NCBI GenBank assembly: GCA_021555105.2
Contig: CP134604.1
Location: 3,510,501 to 3,574,500, forward strand
Reading direction: 5' to 3'
Length of the DNA stretch: 64,000 nucleotides
DNA from: Thalassospiraceae bacterium LMO-JJ14
GTDB taxonomy: Bacteria > Pseudomonadota > Alphaproteobacteria > Rhodospirillales > Casp-alpha2
How positions within the stretch are numbered: position 1 is the first letter of the stretch; each line of letters opens with the position of its first letter. Positions 53,494 through 62,367 of this stretch are shown in pieces. Both the position numbers and the translations under genes were made by a program. The notes below the pieces were generated by a model. It did not search any database and was not told where the DNA came from. It saw only the letters and a list, made by a program, of their open reading frames with translations.

Positions 53494-54765
53494 ATGAAAG
53501 CTCTAGAAGGCGTCAAAATTCTCGATTTCACCCACGTCCAGTCCGGGCCGACCTGTACCCAGTTGCTGGCCTGGTTCGGTGCCGACGTCATCAAGGTCGA
53601 ACGCCCCGGTGTCGGCGATGCGACGCGCAAGCAACTGGTCGACGTGCCGGGCGCGGATTCGCTCTACTTCACCATGCTCAATCACAACAAGCGTTCGATC
53701 GAGCTGAACTCGAAGAACGAGACCGGCAAGGAAGTGCTGGAGCGTCTGATCAAAACGTGTGACGTGCTGGTCGAAAACTTCGCGCCGGGCGCGCTGGACC
53801 GTATGGGGTTCACCTGGGAACGCATTCAGGAACTCAATCCCCGCATGATCATGGCGTCCGTGAAAGGCTTCGGCCCCGGCAAGTACGAAGACTGCAAGGT
53901 CTACGAGAACGTCGCCCAGTGCGCCGGCGGTTCGGCATCGACAACCGGCTTCGTCGACGGCATCCCCGTTGTGACCGGTGCGCAGATCGGCGATTCCGGC
54001 ACCGGACTGCACCTGGCGCTGGGCATTGTAACCGCGCTGTTCCAGCGCGAGAAAACCGGCAAGGGCCAAAAGGTTCTGGCCGCCATGCAGGACGGCGTCA
54101 TCAACCTTTGCCGCGTCAAGCTCCGCGATCAGCAGCGTCTCAAGGCCGGTCCGCTCAAGGAATACTCCCAGTTCGGCGAAGGCATCCCGTTTGGCGATGC
54201 GACGCCGCGCGCCGGCAACGATTCCGGCGGCGGTCAGCCGGGCCGCATCCTGAAGTGCAAGGGCTGGGAAACGGACCCCAACGCGTACACGTACTTCATC
54301 ACCCAGGCGGCTGTCTGGGAAAAGATCTGCGACGTCATCGGCGAGCCGGACTGGAAAACCAAGGAAGGTTACGCCACGCCGCCCGAACGCCTCGACAAAC
54401 TGAACGAGATTTTCGCACGCATCGAAGAGTGGACGATGACCAAGGACAAGTTCGAAGTCATGGATATCTGCAACCCGCTCGACATCCCCGTCGGCCCGAT
54501 CCTCAGCATGAAGGAAATTGCCGAGGATGAAGGCCTGCGCGCGACCGGCACGATCGTTGAAGTCGATCATCCGGAACGCGGCCCGTACCTGACGGTCGGG
54601 TGTCCGATCAAGCTTTCGGGCTCGCCGGTCGAGGTCGAACGTTCGCCGCTGCTCGGTGAACATACCGAAGAAATTCTGACGCAGGTTCTGGGCTACGCGG
54701 ACGGCGATCTGGAGCGGATCAAGGCATCCGGCGCCGTCGGCCAGGTCAAGGCCGCGGCCGAGTAA
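53494..54765 (+). CDS. frc: Formyl-CoA:oxalate CoA-transferase
   Basis: A 423-residue class III CoA-transferase. The catalytic aspartate is Asp167 ([15 protein letters not shown]), with Gln16 in [11 protein letters not shown] and a flexible glycine loop GGGQPGR near residue 248, all characteristic of Frc. It transfers CoA from formyl-CoA to oxalate, making oxalyl-CoA for Oxc and releasing formate. Length and motifs match the Oxalobacter enzyme well. GCAGGAGC precedes the ATG. Confidence 0.93.
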   Translation: MKALEGVKILDFTHVQSGPTCTQLLAWFGADVIKVERPGVGDATRKQLVDVPGADSLYFTMLNHNKRSIELNSKNETGKEVLERLIKTCDVLVENFAPGALDRMGFTWERIQELNPRMIMASVKGFGPGKYEDCKVYENVAQCAGGSASTTGFVDGIPVVTGAQIGDSGTGLHLALGIVTALFQREKTGKGQKVLAAMQDGVINLCRVKLRDQQRLKAGPLKEYSQFGEGIPFGDATPRAGNDSGGGQPGRILKCKGWETDPNAYTYFITQAAVWEKICDVIGEPDWKTKEGYATPPERLDKLNEIFARIEEWTMTKDKFEVMDICNPLDIPVGPILSMKEIAEDEGLRATGTIVEVDHPERGPYLTVGCPIKLSGSPVEVERSPLLGEHTEEILTQVLGYADGDLERIKASGAVGQVKAAAE

Positions 54766-54773
54766 TTCAGGCC

Positions 54774-54860
54774 GCCCGGTCTTTCGGGCGCGCCGTAACG
54801 ATAAGCCCGGCAAACCGGGCGCTGTACGAAATGATTTGAAGGGGCGCCAGCGTGTGCCCC
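54774..54860 (+). other. Three hairpins between frc and the formyltransferase gene
   Basis: Pairs: GCCCG/CGGGC (54774-54778 with 54785-54789), GCCCGG/CCGGGC (54805-54810 with 54815-54820) and GGGGC/GCCCC (54841-54845 with 54856-54860). The last ends just before the ribosome site AGGAGAGG. No U-tracts follow, so they look like mRNA-processing or translation-modulating structures that let frc be expressed differently from the downstream genes. Confidence 0.4.
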
Positions 54861-54876
54861 TGACAGGAGAGGAAAT

Positions 54877-55794
54877 ATGCGCGTTATCGTCATGGGTCAG
54901 CAGGCGTTCGGCAAGGATGCCCTGGCCAAGATTCTGGAAGCCGGAGTCGACGAAGTAGTGGCCGTTTACTGCGAGCCTGACAAGGACGGTAAGCCGCTCG
55001 ACCCGATCAAGGAATTCGCCCTGGAACAAGGCCTGACTGTCCATCAGCCGGCGCACTTCAAGGATCAGGAAAGCCTCGACGAGTTGGCCGCGCTGAACGC
55101 CGACCTGATGGTCATGGCGTTCGTCAACGTGTTCGTGCCGGAAGCTGCACGCAATACCCCGAAGCTCGGTTCGATCTGCTTCCATCCTTCGCTGCTGCCT
55201 CTGCACCGCGGTCCGTCCGCAGTCAACTGGCCGATCATCATGGGCAGCACCAAGTCGGGTTATTCCTGGTTCTATCCGACGGATGGCCTCGACGAGGGCG
55301 ATGTCCTGATGATGTGGGAATGCCCGATCGAGCCGGACGACACGGTGATCGATCTCTACTTCAAGAAGATATATCCGGCGGCCATCGATTCTGTTCTCGA
55401 GGTCTGCGATCTGTTCCGTTCGGGAAATCCGCCACGCATCGTCCAGGACGAAGCCGGTGCGACTTACGAACGCCGGTGCACGGCGAAGCATGCCCACATC
55501 GATTGGAACAAGCCGGTCAAGCAGGTTTACGATCTGATCCGCGGCACCAACCCGTCGCCCGGTGCGTGGACGACCTTCGGCGGTGCCGAAGTCGGCGTCT
55601 TCGATTGCCAGCGGGTCGAGGGTGATGGCGTCAGCAGCCGCGTCGTCGACGTGTCAGAAGACGGCGTGACCGTGCAATGCATAGGTGGGCGTATTCTGCT
55701 AAAGCGTGTACGCCCTGCCGGTGGGGGCAAGGTATCCGCCGCCGAATGGGCCAATGACGCCGGCTTAGAGGCCGGCACCAACCTGGGCGACTGA
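54877..55794 (+). CDS. Folate-dependent formyltransferase (10-formyl-THF hydrolase-domain-like)
   Basis: A 305-residue protein with an N-terminal formyl_transf_N fold and a C-terminal formyl_transf_C (OB-like) domain. The sequence CFHPSLLPLHRGPSAVNW (His103) and TDGLDEGDVL (Asp139) match the hydrolase domain of 10-formyl-THF dehydrogenase (ALDH1L1; His106, Asp142 in the rat protein) better than Met-tRNA formyltransferase. No dehydrogenase domain is attached. Placed between frc and fhs, it may move formyl groups between THF and another acceptor, possibly CoA, or hydrolyse 10-formyl-THF. Strong ribosome site AGGAGAGG. Confidence 0.75.
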   Translation: MRVIVMGQQAFGKDALAKILEAGVDEVVAVYCEPDKDGKPLDPIKEFALEQGLTVHQPAHFKDQESLDELAALNADLMVMAFVNVFVPEAARNTPKLGSICFHPSLLPLHRGPSAVNWPIIMGSTKSGYSWFYPTDGLDEGDVLMMWECPIEPDDTVIDLYFKKIYPAAIDSVLEVCDLFRSGNPPRIVQDEAGATYERRCTAKHAHIDWNKPVKQVYDLIRGTNPSPGAWTTFGGAEVGVFDCQRVEGDGVSSRVVDVSEDGVTVQCIGGRILLKRVRPAGGGKVSAAEWANDAGLEAGTNLGD

Positions 55795-55839
55795 ACGGCC
55801 GCCGGTACAAACAACTGATTGAATTGGGAATCTCTAACT

Positions 55840-57513
55840 ATGGCAAAAACCGATATCGAAATCGCCCGCGAAGCCTCGCCGAAGCACATCAATGACATCG
55901 GCGCTAAGCTCGGCATCAAGGAACAGCATCTGCTGCCTTACGGCCACGACAAGGCAAAGGTTTCCGCCGATTTCATCAAAAGCATTGAAGGCAACGATAC
56001 CGGCAAGCTAATCTTGGTGACGGCCATCAATCCGACCCCCGCCGGTGAAGGCAAGACGACGACCACCGTCGGTCTCGGCGACGGTCTCAACCGTATCGGC
56101 AAGAAAGCGACGATCTGTATTCGCGAAGCATCCCTCGGCCCGAACTTCGGCATGAAGGGCGGCGCCGCCGGCGGCGGCTATGCACAGGTCATCCCGATGG
56201 AGGACATGAACCTCCACTTCACCGGGGATTTCCACGCCATCACGTCGGCGCACAACCTTCTCTCGGCGATGATCGACAACCACGTCTATTGGGGCAACGA
56301 GCTTGAGATCGACGTCCGCCGTATCGTCTGGCGCCGCGTCCTCGACATGAACGACCGCGCACTGCGCCAGATCAACTGCTCGCTCGGCGGCGTCGCGAAC
56401 GGCTTCCCGCGCGAAGCCGGGTTCGACATTACCGTGGCCTCCGAAGTGATGGCCATTCTGTGCCTGGCTTCCGACCTCGCCGATCTGGAACAGCGCCTTG
56501 GCGACATGATCGTCGCCTACCGCCGCGACCGCACGCCGGTGTATTGCCGCGACATCAAGGCCGAAGGCGCGATGGCGGTCCTGCTCAAGGACGCCATGCA
56601 GCCGAACCTGGTGCAGACGCTGGAAAATAATCCTGCCTTCGTGCACGGCGGCCCGTTCGCCAACATCGCGCATGGCTGCAACTCGGTCGTCGCCACCAAG
56701 ACCGCGCTCAGGCTCGCCGACTATGTCGTCACCGAAGCCGGGTTCGGCGCCGACCTGGGGGCCGAGAAGTTCTTCGACATCAAGTGCCGCAAGGCCGGCC
56801 TCAGCCCGAACGCGGTGGTCATCGTCGCCACCATCCGGGCGCTGAAATCGAACGGCGGCGTCGGCAAGGACAAGCTCAACGAGGAAAACGTCGACGCCCT
56901 CAAGAAAGGCTGCCCGAACCTCGGCCGCCACCTCGAGAACCTGAAGAAATTCGGCGTGCCGGTCGTGGTTGCGATCAACAACTTCTACACCGATACAGAT
57001 GCCGAGGTCGAAGCCGTCAAGGAATACGTCGCCTCGCAGGGCGCCGAAGCAATCCTTTGCGAACATTGGGCCAAGGGATCGGAAGGCACGGTGGCGCTCG
57101 CCAACAAGGTCGTCGAACTCGTCGATTCCGGCGCCGCCAACTTCAAGCCGCTGTACCCCGACGACATGTCCCTTTTCGACAAGATCAACACCGTGGCGAA
57201 GGAGATCTACCGCGCAGACGAGGTCATCGCCGACACGAAAATCCGCAATCAGCTCAAGGACTGGGAAGAAGCCGGCTATGGCAACTTGCCCGTCTGCATG
57301 GCGAAGACGCAGTATTCGTTCTCGACCGATCCGAACCTCAAAGGCGCGCCGACCGGCCATTCCGTGCCGATCCGCGAAGTCCGTATTTCAGCCGGTGCCG
57401 GCTTCATCGTCGTTGTCACGGGTGAAATCATGACCATGCCGGGTCTGCCCCGGAAGCCTGCATCGGAATCGATCCGGCTCAACGCTGAAGGCCTGGTCGA
57501 GGGTCTGTTTTAA
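55840..57513 (+). CDS. fhs: Formate-tetrahydrofolate ligase
   Basis: A 557-residue protein with the P-loop [11 protein letters not shown] (about 67-77), [18 protein letters not shown], and [14 protein letters not shown] of formyl-THF synthetases. It makes 10-formyl-THF from formate, THF and ATP. ATG at 55840 is used; the ribosome site is weak (GGGAATCTC), so coupling with the upstream gene may help. It supplies C1 units from oxalate-derived formate. Confidence 0.93.
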   Translation: MAKTDIEIAREASPKHINDIGAKLGIKEQHLLPYGHDKAKVSADFIKSIEGNDTGKLILVTAINPTPAGEGKTTTTVGLGDGLNRIGKKATICIREASLGPNFGMKGGAAGGGYAQVIPMEDMNLHFTGDFHAITSAHNLLSAMIDNHVYWGNELEIDVRRIVWRRVLDMNDRALRQINCSLGGVANGFPREAGFDITVASEVMAILCLASDLADLEQRLGDMIVAYRRDRTPVYCRDIKAEGAMAVLLKDAMQPNLVQTLENNPAFVHGGPFANIAHGCNSVVATKTALRLADYVVTEAGFGADLGAEKFFDIKCRKAGLSPNAVVIVATIRALKSNGGVGKDKLNEENVDALKKGCPNLGRHLENLKKFGVPVVVAINNFYTDTDAEVEAVKEYVASQGAEAILCEHWAKGSEGTVALANKVVELVDSGAANFKPLYPDDMSLFDKINTVAKEIYRADEVIADTKIRNQLKDWEEAGYGNLPVCMAKTQYSFSTDPNLKGAPTGHSVPIREVRISAGAGFIVVVTGEIMTMPGLPRKPASESIRLNAEGLVEGLF

Positions 57514-57525
57514 GGAGCACGGAAG

Positions 57526-58389
57526 ATGGCGTTCCGCACGATACTCGTTCCGATCCGCGGTGACGGCAGAGGTGAATCCGTGCTCGATCATGCATGTGCA
57601 TTGGGCCGGCACTTCAACGCGCACATTCGTGCGGTGCACTGCAAGCCGAGCGCCAAGGATCTGATTCCTTTCGGCGTCGCGGTCCCGTCCCTGGTCAGGG
57701 ATCAGATCAACAAGTCCGCCTCACTGATCACCGACAACGAAGTTGAACGCCTGAAATCCCTGTTCGACGCCTATGTCAAAAAGAATGACATTGCCGTCTG
57801 CGATACGCGCCCGCCTATGCATGACACACTGACGATCTCGTGGAGTGTCACGGACGGCAAGCAGGCCGACATCGTCGGCATTTGGGGCCGCCTGGCCAGT
57901 GTTGTCGCCGTCGCACAGCCGGAACTCGATACCAATCTCGGCCAGCACACACTTGAATCGGCGTTGCTCAATACCGGGCGTCCGGTGCTTTTGTGCCCCA
58001 AGACCCCGCTTACCACACTAGGTGATAATGTCGCCATTGCCTGGAACGGGTCAGCGGAATCGGCACGTGCCATCGCTATGTGCGGGTCCATCATCGCCGA
58101 AGCGAAATCCGTCACCGTGCTGTGCGCAGAGGATGCGCAAAATCTTGAACTCAGCGCCGAAGACCTGATCCTGCACCTGCAGGATCATGACATTACGGCA
58201 ACCGCGAAGACCGTGAAGTCGAAAGAATCATCCCTCGGACAAAGTCTCGTGACCGCCGCCAAGGAAAGCGGCGCCGACGTTATCATCATGGGCGCTTACG
58301 GCCGTAGCCGCGGACGCGCCATGGTTCTGGGCAGCGTTACGCAATGGATCATCGATCACACGGATATGCCGGTCCTTTTGGTGCACTAG
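57526..58389 (+). CDS. Universal stress protein, two-domain
   Basis: A 287-residue protein with two UspA-like halves: ILVPIRGDGRGESVLDHA at the start and, at the C-terminus, the complete ATP motif GAYGRSRGRAMVLGSV. AAGGAG lies upstream, and it starts twelve bases after fhs, so it belongs to the oxalate operon. Probably an adenine-nucleotide-binding stress factor; its connection to oxalate metabolism is positional only. The following gap (58390-58595) contains a GntR-type operator copy. Confidence 0.82.
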   Translation: MAFRTILVPIRGDGRGESVLDHACALGRHFNAHIRAVHCKPSAKDLIPFGVAVPSLVRDQINKSASLITDNEVERLKSLFDAYVKKNDIAVCDTRPPMHDTLTISWSVTDGKQADIVGIWGRLASVVAVAQPELDTNLGQHTLESALLNTGRPVLLCPKTPLTTLGDNVAIAWNGSAESARAIAMCGSIIAEAKSVTVLCAEDAQNLELSAEDLILHLQDHDITATAKTVKSKESSLGQSLVTAAKESGADVIIMGAYGRSRGRAMVLGSVTQWIIDHTDMPVLLVH

Positions 58390-58453
58390 GCCTGGAATTA
58401 ACAAGGTTAAGGCATGAATTTGATTTGATCGAACGAAGGACAGTAACTTATCA

Positions 58454-58466
58454 TTGGTATACCTAA
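58454..58466. promoter_or_regulatory. GntR-type operator, site 3 (in front of tctC)
   Basis: TTGGTATACCTAA contains TGGTATACCT at 58455-58464, one change from the exact TGGTATACCA of sites 1 and 2, with core GGTATACC at 58456-58463. It is 130 bases upstream of tctC. This links the transporter genes to the same regulator as oxc-frc. Confidence 0.55.
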
Positions 58467-58595
58467 CACCAAGATTAGGTCCCAAAGGGCAACGTCACCA
58501 ACAGAAGTGACCATAAATGAACATCCAGTTTTGACCATGTTGCCGGTTTATCCGCTTATGCAGTGCCGGCAGAGAATATAACTTGGGAGGTTATT

Positions 58596-59579
58596 ATGGC
58601 TATCTCTAGACGTCACATTCTTGGCTTAGCCGGTGCACTCAGCATTGGCGCAATGGTTGCCGGCATGCCCGGCACGGCTGCCGCTTGGGAGCCGACAAAA
58701 CCAATCGACTTCATCATCATGGCCGGCAAGGGTGGGGGCGCCGATAAAATGGCGCGCCTGATGCAGGCAATCGTTGAGCAGGAAAAGCTGGCTTCGAAGC
58801 CGCTGGTTCCCGTCAACAAATCCGGTGGCTCGGGTGCAGAAGCACTGATCGCCGCCAAGGGTGCAAACGACCCCGATCACACTATCATGGTGACGCTCAA
58901 CTCGTTCTTCACGACGCCGCTGCGTCAATCGAAGCTCGGCATCGACATCATGACGTTCGCACCTGTCGGCCGCATGGCGGAAGACACCTTCCTGCTTTGG
59001 GTGCACAAGGATTCCGGCATCAAGACGTTCGAGGAATTCCTCGCCAAAGCCAAAGCGGACGGCAACAAATGGGTGATGGGCGGTACGGGTAAAGCGCAGG
59101 AAGACGAACTCCTGACGGAATACCTGAACAACAACTTCGGCCTGAAGATCAAGTACGTGCCGTACAAGGGTGGCGGAACCGTTGCCAAGCAGTTGGCCGG
59201 CAAGCACATCAACTCCAGCGTCAACAACCCTTCGGAAGCTCTTGGCTTCTATGAGTCGGGTGACGTCGTGCCGATCCTCACCTTCACCGCAGAACGTCTG
59301 CCGCTGTTCAAGGATGTCCCGACCCTTAAAGAAAAAGGCAAGGACTTCTCATATGGCATGCAGCGTGCCGTTGTCGGTGCGCCTGGTATGAGCGCCGATG
59401 CCCTGAAGTACTATCAGGATCTCTTCTCCAAGGTCTATCACTCGGCCAAATGGCAGAAGTACCGGAAAGACAAGTCGCTGTTCGGCGATGAGTTGTCCGG
59501 CGCTGCGCTGAAAACCTATTGGGACGCTCAGCGCGAACGTCACCGGAAGATGCTCGTTGAAATGGGTGCGATCAAGTAA
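58596..59579 (+). CDS. tctC: Tripartite tricarboxylate transporter substrate-binding protein (TctC family)
   Basis: A 327-residue periplasmic protein with a signal peptide that includes two arginines (ISRRHILGLAGALS) and ends near AAA-W. The mature fold follows the TctC/Bug pattern (PIDFIIMAGKGGGADKMARLM, where most members have a P-F-x-x-G-G-x-x-D turn; VPYKGGGTVAKQLAGKH). ATG at 58596 follows GGGAGG. It captures a carboxylate for the TctAB permease. Location next to oxc-frc and a shared operator suggest oxalate or a related acid. Confidence 0.85.
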   Translation: MAISRRHILGLAGALSIGAMVAGMPGTAAAWEPTKPIDFIIMAGKGGGADKMARLMQAIVEQEKLASKPLVPVNKSGGSGAEALIAAKGANDPDHTIMVTLNSFFTTPLRQSKLGIDIMTFAPVGRMAEDTFLLWVHKDSGIKTFEEFLAKAKADGNKWVMGGTGKAQEDELLTEYLNNNFGLKIKYVPYKGGGTVAKQLAGKHINSSVNNPSEALGFYESGDVVPILTFTAERLPLFKDVPTLKEKGKDFSYGMQRAVVGAPGMSADALKYYQDLFSKVYHSAKWQKYRKDKSLFGDELSGAALKTYWDAQRERHRKMLVEMGAIK

Positions 59580-59643
59580 GCAGCCATAACATCAAGGCTT
59601 AGCACAGACAGTATCATCAAGAGATCGGGAGCAAGTTTTCATT

Positions 59644-60141
59644 ATGAGACGTGCAGAAATTATCACGGCCGGTTTAATGGCACTTCTCTCGATCTACTTG
59701 ATGTACAAAAGTACGGAGCTGGATATCGGCTACGTGCGAGGAGAAGGCCCCGGCGGCGGCTTCTGGCCGTTCTGGCTTGCAGCCTGCATGCTGTTGTCGA
59801 CCATCTGGATCGCCATCAACTGGGTCCTCAAAAAATCACCGCCGTCGCAATCGACCGAGAAATTTCTCGACAGCTACGGATTGCGCATGCTTCTGCTGGT
59901 CGGTGGCGGTGTTACCGCGTTTATCGCCCTGACCCATATTCTCGGGTTTTACGGCGCCATCTGCGTGTTCCTTATTTACTACATCCATTTCCTTGGCCGC
60001 CACAGTTGGGGGGTCACACTGGCCATCGCCCTGACAACCCCGGTCGTGACATTTTTGTTTTTCGATATTGCGATGCGGATCGTGCTCCCGAAGGGCTATC
60101 TCGAGCCGCTGTTCCTGCCGCTGTACGATTTCTTCTTCTAA
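59644..60141 (+). CDS. tctB: Tripartite tricarboxylate transporter small permease subunit (TctB family)
   Basis: A 165-residue, four-helix membrane protein. The segment YVRGEGPGGGFWPFWLA is characteristic of TctB. It lies between tctC and tctA, in the usual C-B-A order. Confidence 0.82.
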   Translation: MRRAEIITAGLMALLSIYLMYKSTELDIGYVRGEGPGGGFWPFWLAACMLLSTIWIAINWVLKKSPPSQSTEKFLDSYGLRMLLLVGGGVTAFIALTHILGFYGAICVFLIYYIHFLGRHSWGVTLAIALTTPVVTFLFFDIAMRIVLPKGYLEPLFLPLYDFFF

Positions 60142-60215
60142 TCGAACCTGCTTCCAAATTAGCCAACAGGCATTTCATTCGCAACACCACGAGCTAAAGG
60201 ATAGGCGACGAAACC

Positions 60216-61730
60216 ATGGAAATTCTCGGGCATCTCGTAGACGGCATTTTCATCGCGCTGGAACCCCTTAACATCATGCTGATGTTGATCGGTGTTGCAC
60301 TCGGCCTGTTCATCGGCGCCATGCCGGGCCTCGGCTCCGTCAACGGCGTCGCCATTCTGCTCCCGGCGACGTTCCTGGTGCCGCCGGCATCGGCGATGAT
60401 CTTTCTCGCGGCAATCTACTACGGGGCCATGTACGGCGGTGCCATATCCTCGATCACGCTCGGGATACCAGGCGCGTCAACGGCCGTGGCGACAACGTTC
60501 GACGGGCGCCCGCTGGCTCTCAAGGGGCGCGCGGACCTGGCACTGGTCACGGCTGCCGTCGCATCGTTTGTCGGCGGCAGCGTCGCCAACGTGCTGTTCA
60601 CCGCTTTCGCGCCGCCGCTGGCCCACGTCGCCCTGGACTTCGGCGACCCGGAGATCTTCGCCCTGATGCTGCTGGCCTTTGCGACCTTCGTCGGTCTCGG
60701 CGGCGACGACATCCCGAAAACCCTGTTCTCGATCTGCTTCGGCCTGGTCATGGCGTCCGTCGGCCTCGACATCATGACCGGCGAGCCGCGCCTCGTGTTC
60801 GGCGACATCACCGGGTTCATGCACGGCATCAACTTCCTGGTGCTCGCCATCGGCGTCTACGGCATCGGCGAGATGCTGTGGACCATCGACAGCACACGCG
60901 GCGAAATGACCATGACCAGCGCGGTTCTGACCGTTAAGGGCATTCTCAGGGCAATCCGCGAAACCGCCACATCGTGGAAAGGCACAACGATCGGATCGTT
61001 CCTCGGGTTCTTCGTCGGCATCCTGCCGGCAGCCGGCGCGACCCCCGGCTCGCTGATGGCCTATGGCATCACCAAGATGGTCGACAAGCATCCCGAAACG
61101 TTCGGCAAGGGCAACATCAACGGCATCGCCGCCCCCGAAGCCGCCAACAACTCGGCCTCGACCGGTGCCATGCTGCCGATGCTGACGCTCGGCATTCCCG
61201 GCTCGCCGACTACGGCCATCCTGCTCGGCGGCATGGTCATCTGGGGCTTGCAACCGGGGCCGCTGCTGTTCACCAACCAGACCGAATTCGTGTGGGGCCT
61301 GGTCGGTTCTTTCTACATCTCGAATTTCTTCGCGCTGGCCGTCAACCTCGCCTTCATCCCGCTGTTCATCTGGATGCTGCGGATGCCCTTCACGGTGCTG
61401 GCGCCGATGATCTTCGTGCTTTCCGTGGTTGGCGGTTATGCCGCGACGCAGGACATGCACGATATCTGGCTGATGCTGATCTTCGGTGTCGGCGCATATC
61501 TGCTGCGCAAGCTGGATTACCCGGTGGCACCGGCAGTGCTGGCCATCGTGCTCGGCCCGATCGCCGAGCCGAAACTGCGCCAGTCGCTGCTGTTTTCCAG
61601 CGGCGACCCAATGATCTTCCTTGAGCGTCCGATCTCCGGACCGATCACCATCATCGCGATCATTCTGATCCTGCTGCCGCTGTTCAAGCTGATCCGCGAC
61701 AAGATGAAGGCCCGCAGCGCCGCCGCATAG
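60216..61730 (+). CDS. tctA: Tripartite tricarboxylate transporter large permease subunit (TctA family)
   Basis: A 504-residue protein with about twelve helices and the TctA motifs GAMPGLGSVNGVAILLP, ITLGIPGASTAVATTFDGRPL in pieces, GILPAAGATPGSLMAYG and NGIAAPEAANNSASTGAMLPML in pieces. Proton- or sodium-coupled carboxylate uptake is the family role. It ends the proposed oxalate regulon. Confidence 0.88.
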   Translation: MEILGHLVDGIFIALEPLNIMLMLIGVALGLFIGAMPGLGSVNGVAILLPATFLVPPASAMIFLAAIYYGAMYGGAISSITLGIPGASTAVATTFDGRPLALKGRADLALVTAAVASFVGGSVANVLFTAFAPPLAHVALDFGDPEIFALMLLAFATFVGLGGDDIPKTLFSICFGLVMASVGLDIMTGEPRLVFGDITGFMHGINFLVLAIGVYGIGEMLWTIDSTRGEMTMTSAVLTVKGILRAIRETATSWKGTTIGSFLGFFVGILPAAGATPGSLMAYGITKMVDKHPETFGKGNINGIAAPEAANNSASTGAMLPMLTLGIPGSPTTAILLGGMVIWGLQPGPLLFTNQTEFVWGLVGSFYISNFFALAVNLAFIPLFIWMLRMPFTVLAPMIFVLSVVGGYAATQDMHDIWLMLIFGVGAYLLRKLDYPVAPAVLAIVLGPIAEPKLRQSLLFSSGDPMIFLERPISGPITIIAIILILLPLFKLIRDKMKARSAAA

Positions 61731-61794
61731 TCATCCGAAACGCGGTCCGGCGCGTATAGCATCATGACAAACCAGAATCCTTATGGAGGACGTC

Positions 61795-62358
61795 ATGAAG
61801 CTGCGCCGTTACGTTCTGAGTGCGATTTTCTGTCTGTTCGGCTTTGACGCCGCTGCCGATACAAGCCTCTGGCTTAAACTGAACGAACCCGGACATTTTG
61901 CCGTCATGCGCCACGCCCAGGCCCCCGGCACAGGCGATCCCGGGAACTTCCGCATCGGTGACTGTTCGACACAAAGAAACCTGAACCGGGCCGGCCGCGA
62001 TGCCGCCGCCGCCACAGGACAGGCAGCGCGCAACGCCGGCATCATGGCCGCGTCGGTGTATTCAAGTCAGTGGTGCAGGTGCCTGGATACGGCAAGGGCG
62101 TTGAAGCTTGGCGCCGTTCAGGAACTGCCGGCGCTGAATTCATTCTATCAGCGCGAAAGCGAGCGGAAGGGCAATATGAAGGCGCTTCGTGAATTCGTCG
62201 AAAAAAATGCCGATGCGGGCGGGGCAAAAATTCTCGTCACGCATCAGGTGACGATCAGCGCCCTGACGGGTCAATTCACACGCCAGGGCGAAACGCTGAT
62301 CTTCCGTCATGCCGGGCAGGGCGAGGTCGAGGTTATCGGCTCGATCCCGCCCGGCTGA
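61795..62358 (+). CDS. Periplasmic histidine phosphatase-family protein
   Basis: A 187-residue protein starting at 61795 behind GGAGG. A signal peptide (about 1-22) precedes a histidine phosphatase domain with catalytic Arg39-His40 (VMRHAQAPG) and the second His in VTHQVTISALTG. A Cys pair (GDCSTQ, WCRCLD) could form a disulfide. Substrate unknown; phosphate-ester hydrolysis in the periplasm is likely. Confidence 0.78.
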   Translation: MKLRRYVLSAIFCLFGFDAAADTSLWLKLNEPGHFAVMRHAQAPGTGDPGNFRIGDCSTQRNLNRAGRDAAAATGQAARNAGIMAASVYSSQWCRCLDTARALKLGAVQELPALNSFYQRESERKGNMKALREFVEKNADAGGAKILVTHQVTISALTGQFTRQGETLIFRHAGQGEVEVIGSIPPG

Positions 62359-62367
62359 GCGGTTCGG

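Noticed and set aside
54766-54876. Tetrahydrofolate or other riboswitch before the formyltransferase gene
   Set aside because: Only simple short hairpins are seen; no conserved riboswitch core could be recognised.
53503-55497. A 664-codon open frame on the minus strand
   Set aside because: Antisense to frc and the formyltransferase, both of which have clear catalytic motifs; composition is shadow-like.
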